From Mycobacterium sp. SMC-4 (GTDB lineage: Bacteria; Actinomycetota; Actinomycetes; Mycobacteriales; Mycobacteriaceae), in NCBI RefSeq assembly GCF_025263265.1, contig NZ_CP079869.1, positions 992,001 to 1,056,000 on the forward strand: 64,000 nucleotides of DNA, read 5' to 3'. The notes under the pieces were generated by a model that was given only the letters and a program-made list of their open reading frames with translations, had not been told where the DNA came from and ran no database searches. Below are positions 40,865 through 50,219 of the stretch, piece by piece. Position numbers and translations under genes: made by a program. The first letter of the stretch is position 1, and each line of letters begins with the position of its first letter.

Positions 40865-42136
40865 GTGGGAGATGCGCAGACCGGCGCCAACGGCGGCGAC
40901 CGGCAAACACAGCGCTCGGCGCTCGAGCGGCTGCCGGGAGCGGCCCCGTTGCGCAACGCCGTCCTGCCGCTGACCCGGACCGGTAGCTACTACGCCAGAT
41001 CCTGGCGGGACTATCTGCGAGGCGGGCAGCGCGACATGCCGATCGCCCGCCCGACGATGGCCTTGGCGGCCGAGGCGCTGCGCGATGAGGTCGTCCTGCT
41101 CGGCCTGCGGGCCCGTCGTCCGCTCAGTGAACCCGAGGCCTTCGAGCGGATCCATCAGGAGGTCGTCGCCGCACTGGCGTTCTACGGCCGTCGCGGCTGG
41201 CTCGACAATCCGGAAGGGTTCTTCGCCGCCCCCGGACCGCTCAAGGACGTCACCGTCGTTCCGGTGCGTCGGCGCAGCCGCTCCTATGCCCGGCTGCGCT
41301 GGGACAGCAGCTACCGCCCGCGGCCCGGTGAGCCGGGCGCGGACCGCTGGCTGGGCTACCAGGCCAACACCCGGGGCTACGGGCTGTTGCTGCGCCATGC
41401 CGAGCCGCGGCCGTGGCTGGTCTGCATCCACGGCACCGAAATGGGTCGGGCCGGCCTGGATCTGGCCATCTTCCGGGCGTGGTACCTGCACGAGAAGCTC
41501 GGGCTCAACGTCGTGCTGCCGGTCTTGCCCATGCACGGGCCGCGCGCCAAGGAGCTGCCCAAGGCCGCAGTGTTTCCCGGCGAAGACATCCTCGACGACC
41601 TCCATGCCACCGCGCAGTCGGTGTGGGACGTCCGCGGTGTGCTGTCCTGGATCCGCCGGCAGCAGCCGGGCGCCGCCATCGGTGTGTACGGCCTGTCGTT
41701 GGGCGGCTTCATCGCGGCGCTGGTGGCCAGCCTCGACGACGATCTGCTCTGCGCCGTCCTCGGCGTGCCGGTCGCCGACCTGATCGACCTGCTGGGACGC
41801 CATTCCGGCCTGGCCCCCGACGATCCTCGGTGGCAGACGCTCGAGCTGGCGGCCCCGCTGGCCCGGATGATCTCCCCGCTGTCGCTGACGCCCCGGGTGC
41901 CCGAGGGTGGCCGCTTCATCTATGCCGGGCTGGCCGATCAGGTGGTGCATCCGCGCGCACAGGTCAGTCGGTTGTGGGAGCACTGGGGCCGACCCGACAT
42001 CGAGTGGTACCGGGGCGGCCATACCGGGTTCTTCCAATCCCGCCCGGTGCACCGGTTCGTCAACGCGGCGCTGATCCAGTCCGGCCTGATCGCCGGAGCC
42101 GCCAGGTCCGAGCAGCCCGACCGCCGGACCGGCTGA
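40865..42136 (+). CDS. alpha/beta hydrolase of unknown substrate
   Basis: A 423-residue alpha/beta hydrolase with a 170-residue N-terminal region before the core. The core shows PWLVCIHGTEMGRAG (oxyanion region), the nucleophile GLSLGG, FIYAGLADQVVHPR with the acid, and the catalytic His in YRGGHTGFF. GTG 40865 is the first start beyond the divergent NfeD promoter; a Shine-Dalgarno sequence is not obvious, so the start is uncertain. It marks the border between the dormancy island and the translation genes. Confidence 0.78.
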   Translation: MGDAQTGANGGDRQTQRSALERLPGAAPLRNAVLPLTRTGSYYARSWRDYLRGGQRDMPIARPTMALAAEALRDEVVLLGLRARRPLSEPEAFERIHQEVVAALAFYGRRGWLDNPEGFFAAPGPLKDVTVVPVRRRSRSYARLRWDSSYRPRPGEPGADRWLGYQANTRGYGLLLRHAEPRPWLVCIHGTEMGRAGLDLAIFRAWYLHEKLGLNVVLPVLPMHGPRAKELPKAAVFPGEDILDDLHATAQSVWDVRGVLSWIRRQQPGAAIGVYGLSLGGFIAALVASLDDDLLCAVLGVPVADLIDLLGRHSGLAPDDPRWQTLELAAPLARMISPLSLTPRVPEGGRFIYAGLADQVVHPRAQVSRLWEHWGRPDIEWYRGGHTGFFQSRPVHRFVNAALIQSGLIAGAARSEQPDRRTG

Positions 42137-42374
42137 TCGTCTGCGCGGGCAGTCAGCTGCACGTTCGACGATTTTGGGCTGCCCGACCCAGCGGGTAGTA
42201 TGGATCAACGGTGCGGCTACCGCGCCGACTTCCTGCGTGCCACGACAGGACTCCCCGCCAGACCGGCTCGGGAATTCCTCGAAACCGGCCCACGTTTTCA
42301 AGTCGGTCTGAAGGCTGCGCTGACCGAGGCCAGCAAAGCCGATACGAAACGAAAGCTAAGGATCGTCACACAGT
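42137..42374 (+). promoter_or_regulatory. leader and promoter region of the alpha operon
   Basis: A 238-base non-coding stretch before infA. TAGTAT at 42196-42201 is a fair sigma-A -10 element, with a poor -35-like TTGGGC at 42174-42179 (16-base spacer). If used, the infA leader would be about 165 bases. No hairpin or riboswitch is obvious. Confidence 0.4.
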
Positions 42375-42596
42375 ATGGCCAAGAAAGACGGTGCCATCGA
42401 GGTCGAGGGTCGTGTTGTCGAACCTCTGCCCAATGCGATGTTTCGCATTGAGCTGGAGAACGGACACAAGGTCCTCGCCCACATCAGCGGCAAGATGCGG
42501 CAGCACTACATCCGCATCCTTCCCGAGGACCGCGTCGTGGTGGAGCTCTCTCCCTACGACCTGTCGCGGGGCCGCATCGTGTACCGCTACAAGTAA
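42375..42596 (+). CDS. infA: translation initiation factor IF-1
   Basis: A 73-residue S1/OB-fold protein with the family sequence [26 protein letters not shown] and [19 protein letters not shown]. It binds the A site of the 30S subunit during initiation. It is the first gene of infA-rpmJ-rpsM-rpsK-rpsD-rpoA-rplQ. Confidence 0.98.
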
Positions 42597-42632
42597 GTCA
42601 TCCACGAAAGCAAGAAAAGGATCGAACGAGCC

Positions 42633-42746
42633 GTGAAGGTGAACCCGAGCGTCAAGCCCATTTGCGACAAGTGCAGGGTGATCCGTCGGCATGGGCGGGT
42701 CATGGTGATCTGCTCCGATCCGCGCCACAAGCAGCGGCAGGGATGA
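42633..42746 (+). CDS. rpmJ: 50S ribosomal protein L36
   Basis: A 37-residue protein starting at GTG 42633 with AAAAGGATC upstream. The sequence [13 protein letters not shown] is that of L36, and the zinc ligands Cys11, Cys14, Cys27 and His32 are present, so this is the zinc-binding (C+) form. It sits between infA and rpsM as in other actinobacteria. Confidence 0.97.
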
Positions 42747-42839
42747 GCGCTTGCGCGAAGACCAGACAGCGCAGCTAGATCCACCCACAACTGAATGATG
42801 ACCTCCCAGTACCACTGAGGGCATAGGGCCCTTTCACAC

Positions 42840-42859
42840 GCCCGGCACGGAGGCCGGGC
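42840..42859 (+). repeat. 7-bp hairpin in the rpmJ-rpsM gap
   Basis: GCCCGGC and GCCGGGC flank a six-base loop ACGGAG in the 177-base gap before rpsM. It may be a 5' leader structure for the S13 gene; there is no U-run. Confidence 0.3.
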
Positions 42860-42923
42860 CCCGGCAGGAATCCGGGAACGGACTGGGAACAGACCTCCGC
42901 ACGAGTAAGGAATGGCACACTCA

Positions 42924-43298
42924 ATGGCTCGACTTATGGGCGTCGATCTGCCGCGCGACAAGCGCATGGAGATCGCCCTGACCTATATCTACGGCATCGG
43001 CCGTACCCGCTCCCAGGAGATCCTGGACGCCACCGGCATCAGCCGGGATCAGCGCACCAAGGATCTCAGCGATGACCAGGTCACGCAGCTGCGTGACTAC
43101 ATCGAGGGCAACCTCAAGGTGGAGGGTGATCTGCGCCGCGAGGTGCAGGCCGACATCCGCCGCAAGATCGAGATCGGCTGTTACCAGGGCCTGCGGCACC
43201 GCCGTGGCCTGCCGGTGCGCGGCCAGCGAACCAAGACCAATGCGCGCACCCGCAAGGGTCCCAAGCGCACCATCGCCGGCAAGAAGAAGGCCAGGTAA
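42924..43298 (+). CDS. rpsM: 30S ribosomal protein S13
   Basis: A 124-residue S13 with [53 protein letters not shown] and the basic tail GKKKAR. ATG 42924 matches the usual S13 N-terminus; an in-frame ATG at 42912, right behind AAGGA, would add four residues. Confidence 0.98.
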   Translation: MARLMGVDLPRDKRMEIALTYIYGIGRTRSQEILDATGISRDQRTKDLSDDQVTQLRDYIEGNLKVEGDLRREVQADIRRKIEIGCYQGLRHRRGLPVRGQRTKTNARTRKGPKRTIAGKKKAR

Positions 43299-43304
43299 CC
43301 CGAA

Positions 43305-43715
43305 GTGGCACAAGCAAAGAAGGGCGCTCCGAAGAAGGGGCAGAAGACCCGTCGCAGGGAAAAGAAGAACGTCCCGCACGGCGCCGCCCACATCAAGAGC
43401 ACGTTCAACAACACCATCGTCTCGATCACCGACCCGCAGGGCAACGTGATCGCCTGGGCGTCGTCGGGCCACGTCGGCTTCAAGGGCTCGCGCAAGTCCA
43501 CCCCGTTCGCTGCCCAGCTGGCAGCCGAGAACGCTGCCCGCAAGGCGCAGGAGCACGGCGTCAAGAAGGTCGACGTCTTCGTCAAGGGCCCGGGCTCGGG
43601 TCGCGAGACCGCCATCCGCTCGCTGCAGGCCGCCGGCCTCGAGGTCGGCGCGATCGCCGATGTCACGCCGCAGCCGCACAACGGCTGCCGTCCGCCCAAG
43701 CGGCGCCGGGTCTAG
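43305..43715 (+). CDS. rpsK: 30S ribosomal protein S11
   Basis: A 136-residue S11 starting with GTG. It has a basic N-terminus, [44 protein letters not shown] and the C-terminal [13 protein letters not shown]. It forms part of the mRNA channel of the small subunit platform. Confidence 0.98.
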
Positions 43716-43733
43716 GGGAGAGGGAACTAGAAA

Positions 43734-44339
43734 ATGGCTCGTTACACCGGACCCGTCACCCGCAAGTCGCGCCGCCTCGGCGTCGACCTCGTCGGCGGTG
43801 ACCAGTCGTTCGAGAAGCGCCCCTACCCGCCCGGCCAGCACGGCCGCGCGCGGATCAAGGAGAGCGAGTACCGCACCCAGCTGCAGGAGAAGCAGAAGGC
43901 CCGCTTCACCTACGGCGTGATGGAAAAGCAGTTCCGCCGCTACTACGAGGAGGCCAACCGCCTCCCCGGCAAGACCGGTGACAACCTGCTGCGCATCCTG
44001 GAAAGCCGGCTGGACAACGTGGTGTACCGCGCAGGCCTGGCTCGTACCCGCCGGATGGCGCGTCAGTTGGTCAGCCACGGCCACTTCACTGTCAACGGTG
44101 TGAAGGTCGATGTCCCCAGCTACCGGGTGTCGCAGTACGACATCATCGACGTCAAGGACAAGTCGATCAACACGCTGCCGTTCCAGATCGCCCGTGAGAC
44201 TGCCGGTGACCGCCCGATCCCGGCGTGGCTGCAGGTCGTCGGCGAGCGTCAGCGCATCCTGATCCACCAGTTGCCGGAGCGCGCCCAGATCGACGTGCCG
44301 CTCACCGAGCAGCTCATCGTCGAGCTCTACTCGAAGTAA
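43734..44339 (+). CDS. rpsD: 30S ribosomal protein S4
   Basis: A 201-residue S4 with MARYTGPVTRKSRRLGVDL, RYYEEANRLPGKTG, the S4 RNA-binding domain RRMARQLVSHGHFTVNG and YSK at the end. It is a primary 16S rRNA binder and, in many bacteria, a translational repressor of this operon. Four cysteines of the zinc form are absent (C- type). Confidence 0.98.
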   Translation: MARYTGPVTRKSRRLGVDLVGGDQSFEKRPYPPGQHGRARIKESEYRTQLQEKQKARFTYGVMEKQFRRYYEEANRLPGKTGDNLLRILESRLDNVVYRAGLARTRRMARQLVSHGHFTVNGVKVDVPSYRVSQYDIIDVKDKSINTLPFQIARETAGDRPIPAWLQVVGERQRILIHQLPERAQIDVPLTEQLIVELYSK

Positions 44340-44346
44340 CACCGTT

Positions 44347-44366
44347 CACGTCCCACCCGGGACGTG
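44347..44366 (+). repeat. perfect 8-bp hairpin between rpsD and rpoA
   Basis: CACGTCCC and GGGACGTG flank a four-base ACCC loop in the 79-base rpsD-rpoA gap. It lacks a U-run, so it is more likely a processing or attenuation structure than a full terminator. Confidence 0.45.
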
Positions 44367-44376
44367 GATCACCTAA

Positions 44377-45483
<1,107 letters not shown>

Positions 45484-45545
45484 CCAGATCGTCCGTCCCG
45501 GCCCTACCTGATACGGGGGTCGGCCACTAACAGGAGATAGTCGCC

Positions 45546-46154
45546 ATGCCCAAACCCACCAAGGGTCCTCGCCTCGGCGGATCGTCGTCGCACCAGAAGG
45601 CGCTGCTGGCCAACCTGGCTACCGCGCTGTTCGAGCACGGCCGCATCAAGACCACCGAGCCCAAGGCGCGGGCGTTGCGGCCCTACGCGGAGAAGCTGAT
45701 CACCCACGCCAAGAAGGGCACTCTGCACAACCGGCGTGAGGTGATGAAGAAGATCCGGGACAAGGACGTCGTGCACGTCCTGTTCGCCGAGATCGGTCCG
45801 TTCTTCGCCGACCGTGCCGGCGGTTACACCCGCATCATCAAGGTCGAGAACCGCAAGGGCGACAACGCCCCGATGGCGGTGATCGAGCTGGTGCGGGAGA
45901 AGACCGTGACCTCGGAGGCCGACCGGGCTAGGCGCGCCGCGGGTGCGCAGAAGGTGGCCGCGGCTGCCGCGCCGCAGGCTGCAGTGGAGCCGGAGGCCGC
46001 CGAAGGTCCGACAGCCGAGGAAACCTCTGCGGAGGCCGAGGCGGTCGCCGAGACCCCGATTGCCGACGAGGCCTCGGCCGAGGGCACAGCAGCCGCGGAC
46101 GAGGCCTCGGCCGAGGACACAGCAGCCGAGGACGAGAAGGCTGACGACAAGTAG
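45546..46154 (+). CDS. rplQ: 50S ribosomal protein L17 with long acidic tail
   Basis: L17 core at residues 1-118 ([60 protein letters not shown]). Residues 119-202 are an Ala/Glu-rich, repetitive and probably disordered tail with [26 protein letters not shown] repeats. Such tails are common in mycobacterial L17 but vary in length. A perfect hairpin begins 13 bases after the stop. Confidence 0.97.
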   Translation: MPKPTKGPRLGGSSSHQKALLANLATALFEHGRIKTTEPKARALRPYAEKLITHAKKGTLHNRREVMKKIRDKDVVHVLFAEIGPFFADRAGGYTRIIKVENRKGDNAPMAVIELVREKTVTSEADRARRAAGAQKVAAAAAPQAAVEPEAAEGPTAEETSAEAEAVAETPIADEASAEGTAAADEASAEDTAAEDEKADDK

Positions 46155-46161
46155 TCATCGC

Positions 46162-47040
46162 ATGAACATGCCCGCCATCGACTCCGATGGCGGGCATGTT
46201 CGTCTTCGGCTCGACATTGCCTACGACGGCACTGACTTCGCCGGCTGGGCCACCCAGTCCGGGCAGCGCACCGTCGCCGGCGTCATCGACGTGGCACTGT
46301 CGACCATCTTCGGCACCCCGCTCGTCACGCGGGCAGCGGGCCGCACGGACTCCGGGGTGCATGCGACCGGTCAGGTCGCCCACGTCGACGTCCCGACCGC
46401 GGCGCTACCGCGCGGCTATCCACGCTCGGTGCGCGCCGGGGAGCCCGAATTCGTCCCGCTGGTGCGCCGACTGGGGCGAATGCTGCCTCCTGATGTCCGT
46501 GTGCTCGGGATCGTCCGAGCGGCAAGGGGTTTCGATGCCCGCTTCGCTGCCCTTCGGCGCCACTACGTCTACCGGTTGTCCACCGCACCGTTTGGTGTCG
46601 AGCCGCACGACGCCCGCTTCGTGACCGCGTGGCCGCGTCGCATCGATGCCGACGCGATGGCAGCCGCAGGCCGACAATTGCTGGGCTTGCACAACTTCGC
46701 CGCGTTCTGCCGACATCGGGCCGGGGCCACCACGATTCGCGAACTGCAGCGGCTGGACTGCCAGCGCGACGGGGACCGGGTCACGGTGTACGTCAGTGCC
46801 GACGCATTCTGCTGGAACATGGTTCGTTCGCTGGTCGGCGCGCTGCTTGCGGTCGGCGAACAGCGTCGCGATGCTGCGTGGCTACGCGAATTGTTGACTG
46901 CCACGCGGCGCTCCAGCGATTTCGCTGCCGCGCCGGCACACGGTCTGACCTTGGTGGGCGTCGACTATCCGCCGGATGACGAACTGAGTGCACGCATTGC
47001 GATCACCCGAGACCTGCGCAGCGCCGACGAGGTCGGCTGA
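46162..47040 (+). CDS. truA: tRNA pseudouridine38-40 synthase
   Basis: A 292-residue TruA. The catalytic Asp63 lies in AGRTDSGVHATGQV; other family stretches are DIAYDGTDFAGWATQ, RRHYVYRL, FAAFCRHR and FCWNMVRSLVGALL. It modifies uridines in the anticodon stem of many tRNAs. ATG 46162 (or 46168) is the only plausible start. Both ATGs sit at or inside the foot of a 14-bp perfect hairpin (46167-46198), and no clear Shine-Dalgarno sequence precedes them, so translation is probably coupled to rplQ or controlled by the hairpin. Confidence 0.93.
   Translation: MNMPAIDSDGGHVRLRLDIAYDGTDFAGWATQSGQRTVAGVIDVALSTIFGTPLVTRAAGRTDSGVHATGQVAHVDVPTAALPRGYPRSVRAGEPEFVPLVRRLGRMLPPDVRVLGIVRAARGFDARFAALRRHYVYRLSTAPFGVEPHDARFVTAWPRRIDADAMAAAGRQLLGLHNFAAFCRHRAGATTIRELQRLDCQRDGDRVTVYVSADAFCWNMVRSLVGALLAVGEQRRDAAWLRELLTATRRSSDFAAAPAHGLTLVGVDYPPDDELSARIAITRDLRSADEVG
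46167..46198 (+). repeat. perfect 14-bp hairpin over the truA start
   Basis: CATGCCCGCCATCG (46167-46180) and CGATGGCGGGCATG (46185-46198) pair exactly around a four-base loop ACTC. The second truA ATG is inside the left arm. The strong stem could end the alpha-operon transcript or hide the truA start; the right side has no U-run. Confidence 0.75.
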
Positions 47041-47043
47041 TGC

Positions 47044-47754
47044 CTACAGCCTGGCGGCGATGAAGTCGGCAGCCTGGTTGACCATGCCGGCATTGATGTA
47101 TGCCGGTGCGAGGTGGTCAGGCCAGTAGTCCCGCCAGTTGTTCGGGTCGGTCGGGTTGCAGATCGGGTCATCCCCGTGACACAACTCGATGGTGCGCTCC
47201 TGGTAGAGCGGGTTGAAATTGCTGATCGGACCGACCCAGGCGATCCCGTTGCCGAACAGCGCAACAGCGGCGATGTGCCGATCGGCACCGGCCGGTAGCG
47301 GACGCTTGAATCCGAAAGCCGAGATCGGGACGGCCAACACGACGTCGGTCACCGCCGCACCCAGCGAGTACCCACCGAGCACCAGTCGGGTGTCGGGGCA
47401 GGTATCGGCCATGTACTGGATGCGTCCGCTCATGTCGTTGGCGCCCAGGTCGATCTCGGTGTCGGCGGGGTATTGCACTGCATAGAGCCGGATGTTCTGG
47501 CCGGTTTTGTTGCGCAGGGCCGAGATCAGCGCGTTGCCGATCTGCCCGGCGCCGGGGGCCTCGACGCGTCCGCGCGCGAAGATCAGCTCGGCATCCGGGC
47601 ACGCTTGTGCCGACGCGATCGGGACCGGCCCGATAAATGCGACGACGGCCGTGACGAATGCGAGCACCACTGACAGGGCTCGGCTTTTCTGGCGTCCGAG
47701 CCAATGCTGATGCTGGGGCTGTGCGTGAGTCACCTCGCCGATCATAGCGATCAT
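47044..47754 (-). CDS. secreted cutinase-like esterase
   Basis: A 236-residue cutinase-family hydrolase. A signal peptide ends near ASAQA (about residue 50; long N-region with the hydrophobic core LSVVLAFVTAVVAFIG). The nucleophile is Ser130 in GGYSLG; acid and base candidates are the Asp in CHGDDPIC and the His in YWPDHLAP, and the cysteines form the usual disulfides. It is the Cut3/Cut4 (Rv3451/Rv3452) position next to truA. ATG 47754 or the ATG three codons later may be the start. Confidence 0.9.
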   Translation of the reverse strand: MIAMIGEVTHAQPQHQHWLGRQKSRALSVVLAFVTAVVAFIGPVPIASAQACPDAELIFARGRVEAPGAGQIGNALISALRNKTGQNIRLYAVQYPADTEIDLGANDMSGRIQYMADTCPDTRLVLGGYSLGAAVTDVVLAVPISAFGFKRPLPAGADRHIAAVALFGNGIAWVGPISNFNPLYQERTIELCHGDDPICNPTDPNNWRDYWPDHLAPAYINAGMVNQAADFIAARL

Positions 47755-47814
47755 GCGACACCGGTGCCCGTGGTTAATCCTGGTGTGGCACCAAACGCCG
47801 TGTCCGCCAACCGG

Positions 47815-48483
47815 TCAGACCCGGCCTGCGACGAAGCCCGCGGCCTGGTCGACGAATGCCGGCCCTTCGTAGTTGCGGTGAGCGAACGGGTTTCGGCCAT
47901 CCGAGCAAATGGGGTCGCCGTCGGCGCACAGGTCGATCGACTTTCCGGCGAAGGCACCGGTGGCAGAGACGGGGTTGCCGAACTTGGTCGAAGGGTTGCC
48001 GAACACGGCGACCGCAGCGACGTTGCTGTTGAGTCCGGACGGCAGCGGCGGGGCCGATCCGATGTTGCCGATGCGGTTGCCCAGCGGTGGCACCCCGGCC
48101 AGCATGTCGACCACTGCGGCACCCTGGGAGTAACCGCCGAGGACGATGCGGGTGCCGGGGCACTGCGCGGCCATCATCGAGATCCGCGCGGTGGCGTCGG
48201 CGGCCCCGGTGGCGGTGTTGAGAAAGTCGTAACTGGCGGGGTAGTTGACGCCGTAGACGCCGACGGTGCGCCCGCCGAGCCGGTTGCGCAGCGAGTCGGC
48301 CAGGCCCTGGCCGACTCGGCCCGGACCGGGAGGCTCACTCGTGCCGCGGGCGAACACCACTTCCACGTCGGGGCACGGTTGCGCGGCCGCCGTGGACACG
48401 GGCAGGACGAGAGCGGCGGACACAGGTACCGCCACAGCAGCTACCGCCGTCGCGATCCGGCGGCTCAGTCGGTTGATGAGCAC
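47815..48483 (-). CDS. secreted cutinase
   Basis: A 222-residue cutinase with an N-terminal signal peptide (cleavage after about STAAA, residue 34), nucleophile Ser119 in GGYSQGA, acid in DGDPICSDG and His in NPFAHRNY. Mycobacterial members hydrolyse lipids or esters at the cell surface. It is a paralogue of its neighbour, arranged head to tail with a 60-base gap. Confidence 0.92.
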   Translation of the reverse strand: MLINRLSRRIATAVAAVAVPVSAALVLPVSTAAAQPCPDVEVVFARGTSEPPGPGRVGQGLADSLRNRLGGRTVGVYGVNYPASYDFLNTATGAADATARISMMAAQCPGTRIVLGGYSQGAAVVDMLAGVPPLGNRIGNIGSAPPLPSGLNSNVAAVAVFGNPSTKFGNPVSATGAFAGKSIDLCADGDPICSDGRNPFAHRNYEGPAFVDQAAGFVAGRV

Positions 48484-48521
48484 AAATCAGCGTAACGTAT
48501 AGCCGCGCTAAGCGAGCTCGG

Positions 48522-49538
48522 TCATGACGGATGCGGTTGGCCGACGGCTTCGGGTCCCCGGACCCGGCGGTCACCGTAGCGGGCCAGGGCCAGGCCGAGC
48601 AGCACGATCGCGCCGCCGATCGCTTGTGCGGTCGTGACTGCCTCACCGAGCAAAAGCCAGGCCGCCAGCACCGCGAACATCACCTCGGAGAGCCCCACCA
48701 GCGACGCGAACCGCGGCCGCAGTCGGGCGATCCCGACGATGCCCAGCGTGTAGGCGATCGCGGTCGGGATCAGGGCCAGCGCGATCACCGGGACCACCGG
48801 TGAGGTGGTCACCCCGGCGATGACTGTCGCGGAGGAGGTGAATGTCAGCGGCAGCACCCCGGTCAGGCCCACCGCGGCAACCGTCGCGGCGCCGACCGCC
48901 AGGCCGCCGGCGGCCAGCGTGATCGGATGGAGCGCCGGCTGGTCGGGCTGGCGCGAACCGGCGCGGTCGGACATCAGGAAGTAGCAGGCCGCGCATACCG
49001 CTGCGGCCATACCCCACCCCACCCCGACCAGGTTGATCTGGGTCGCGGTGAAACCGTTCGGCCCGACCACCCCGAGCACCAGCATGATGCCCGCGATCGC
49101 CAGCACGCCTCCGTAGAGCGTCATCGCGCTCGGGCGCTGCCGGGTCGTGACCCACAGCCACGCGATCACCAGGACCGGAGCGGTGTACTCGAGCAGCAGT
49201 GCAACACCGACCGACAGGTGGGAGACGGCGTTGAAGTAGAACAGCTGCGCGCCGGCGATCGGCACCAGGCCGTAGGCGACGATCACGCCCAGGTGCCGAC
49301 GGGCCTCCCGCAGCCAGCCCGGATGGGCAACGGTGGCGAACAGCGCCATCAGCAGCGCACCGCCTGCCAGCCGGGCGGTGACCGCGGCGGTCGGGCTCCA
49401 CCCCGCGACCATCAGGGACTTGCCGAACGGCCCCGAACAGCCGAACGCGAGGGCCGAACCCACCGCGAAGAGCAGACCGGACCGAAACTGGTCGGTGTCG
49501 GCGCGTGGTCCCGACAGCGCGGTGCGCAACGCAGACAT
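48522..49538 (-). CDS. EamA/DMT family exporter
   Basis: A 338-residue protein with ten membrane helices in two EamA repeats (first from FAVGSALAFGCSGPFGKSLM, second from VGVGWGMAAAVCAACYFLM). The repeat-ending GEAVTTAQAIGGAIVLLGLAL is typical. The family exports small metabolites such as amino acids. ATG 49538 was chosen at the first EamA helix. It is divergent from the CGNR regulator, which likely controls it. Confidence 0.88.
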   Translation of the reverse strand: MSALRTALSGPRADTDQFRSGLLFAVGSALAFGCSGPFGKSLMVAGWSPTAAVTARLAGGALLMALFATVAHPGWLREARRHLGVIVAYGLVPIAGAQLFYFNAVSHLSVGVALLLEYTAPVLVIAWLWVTTRQRPSAMTLYGGVLAIAGIMLVLGVVGPNGFTATQINLVGVGWGMAAAVCAACYFLMSDRAGSRQPDQPALHPITLAAGGLAVGAATVAAVGLTGVLPLTFTSSATVIAGVTTSPVVPVIALALIPTAIAYTLGIVGIARLRPRFASLVGLSEVMFAVLAAWLLLGEAVTTAQAIGGAIVLLGLALARYGDRRVRGPEAVGQPHPS

Positions 49539-49590
49539 CTTCGACCTCCGGACGCAGCATGCGCTGTCATGAGTAAAATCCGATTTGAGC

Positions 49591-50175
49591 ATGACACTAC
49601 GCACGGGATCGGTCAGGAGTCAATTGCTTTTCAGTCATGACACGGAGCTCACTCTGCGGGCCATCGGTGAGCTGGTGAACAGTGACCGGGTCGCCGGCGA
49701 AGACCTTGCCGACCTGTCCGCCCTCGACGCCTACCTGGACCGGCACGGATGGACGGGTCGCCGCGACCACGACGAGGCCGAGCTTGCCGCGGTGCGGCAA
49801 TTGCGCGAACGGCTGGGTCGAATCTGGTCCGCGACCGACGATGAGGTCCGGGTGGTCGATCAGGTCAATGCGCTGCTGTCGGACACCCGGGCGGCGCCGT
49901 GGCTGACCCGCCACCCGGAAATGCCCGAGTGGCATCTGCACCTGGCCTCGGTGCACGATCCGCTGTGGCAGCGCATGGGCGCCGAGATGGCGATGGCGCT
50001 GGCCGATGTGATCCGCGCCGGCGAACTGCGTCGCCTCAAGCAGTGCGCGGCCCCGGACTGTTCGGCCGTGCTGATCGATTTGTCCCGTAACCGGTCCGGC
50101 AAGTTCTGCGATACCGGCAACTGTGGCAACCGCCAGCATGTCGCCGCCTACCGGCAACGTCGCGCCAAGAAGTGA
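49591..50175 (+). CDS. CGNR zinc-finger transcriptional regulator
   Basis: A 194-residue protein with an N-terminal ABATE/DUF1470-type domain (FSHDTELTLRAIGELVNS) and a C-terminal CGNR zinc finger: CAAPDCSAVLIDLSRNRS, KFCDTGNCGNRQHVAAYRQRR. Such proteins are stress-linked DNA-binding regulators. ATG 49591 was chosen; a TTG lies two codons upstream. It is divergent from, and 52 bases from, the EamA exporter gene. Confidence 0.85.
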   Translation: MTLRTGSVRSQLLFSHDTELTLRAIGELVNSDRVAGEDLADLSALDAYLDRHGWTGRRDHDEAELAAVRQLRERLGRIWSATDDEVRVVDQVNALLSDTRAAPWLTRHPEMPEWHLHLASVHDPLWQRMGAEMAMALADVIRAGELRRLKQCAAPDCSAVLIDLSRNRSGKFCDTGNCGNRQHVAAYRQRRAKK

Positions 50176-50219
50176 AATCGACTGCCCCTGGCGGCCGTTA
50201 GGCTGGCCCAGGGGTGGTG

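Noticed and set aside
40799..42301. Minus-strand N-terminal extension of the NfeD-like gene
   Set aside because: It is antisense to the hydrolase gene and lacks NfeD or membrane features; ATG 40798 gives the normal family length.
42200..42451. 83-codon plus-strand frame before and over infA
   Set aside because: It overlaps infA in another frame, starts at the likely -10 region and has no ribosome-binding site.
42921..44342. 473-codon minus-strand open frame across rpsM, rpsK and rpsD
   Set aside because: It is a mirror of highly conserved ribosomal protein genes in GC-rich DNA; its Leu/Asp/Arg-rich product has no domain pattern.
45960..46150. Repetitive Ala/Glu coding stretch considered as a tandem DNA repeat or CRISPR-like array
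   Set aside because: It is in frame with rplQ and is the normal disordered tail of mycobacterial L17; units are irregular and lack spacers.
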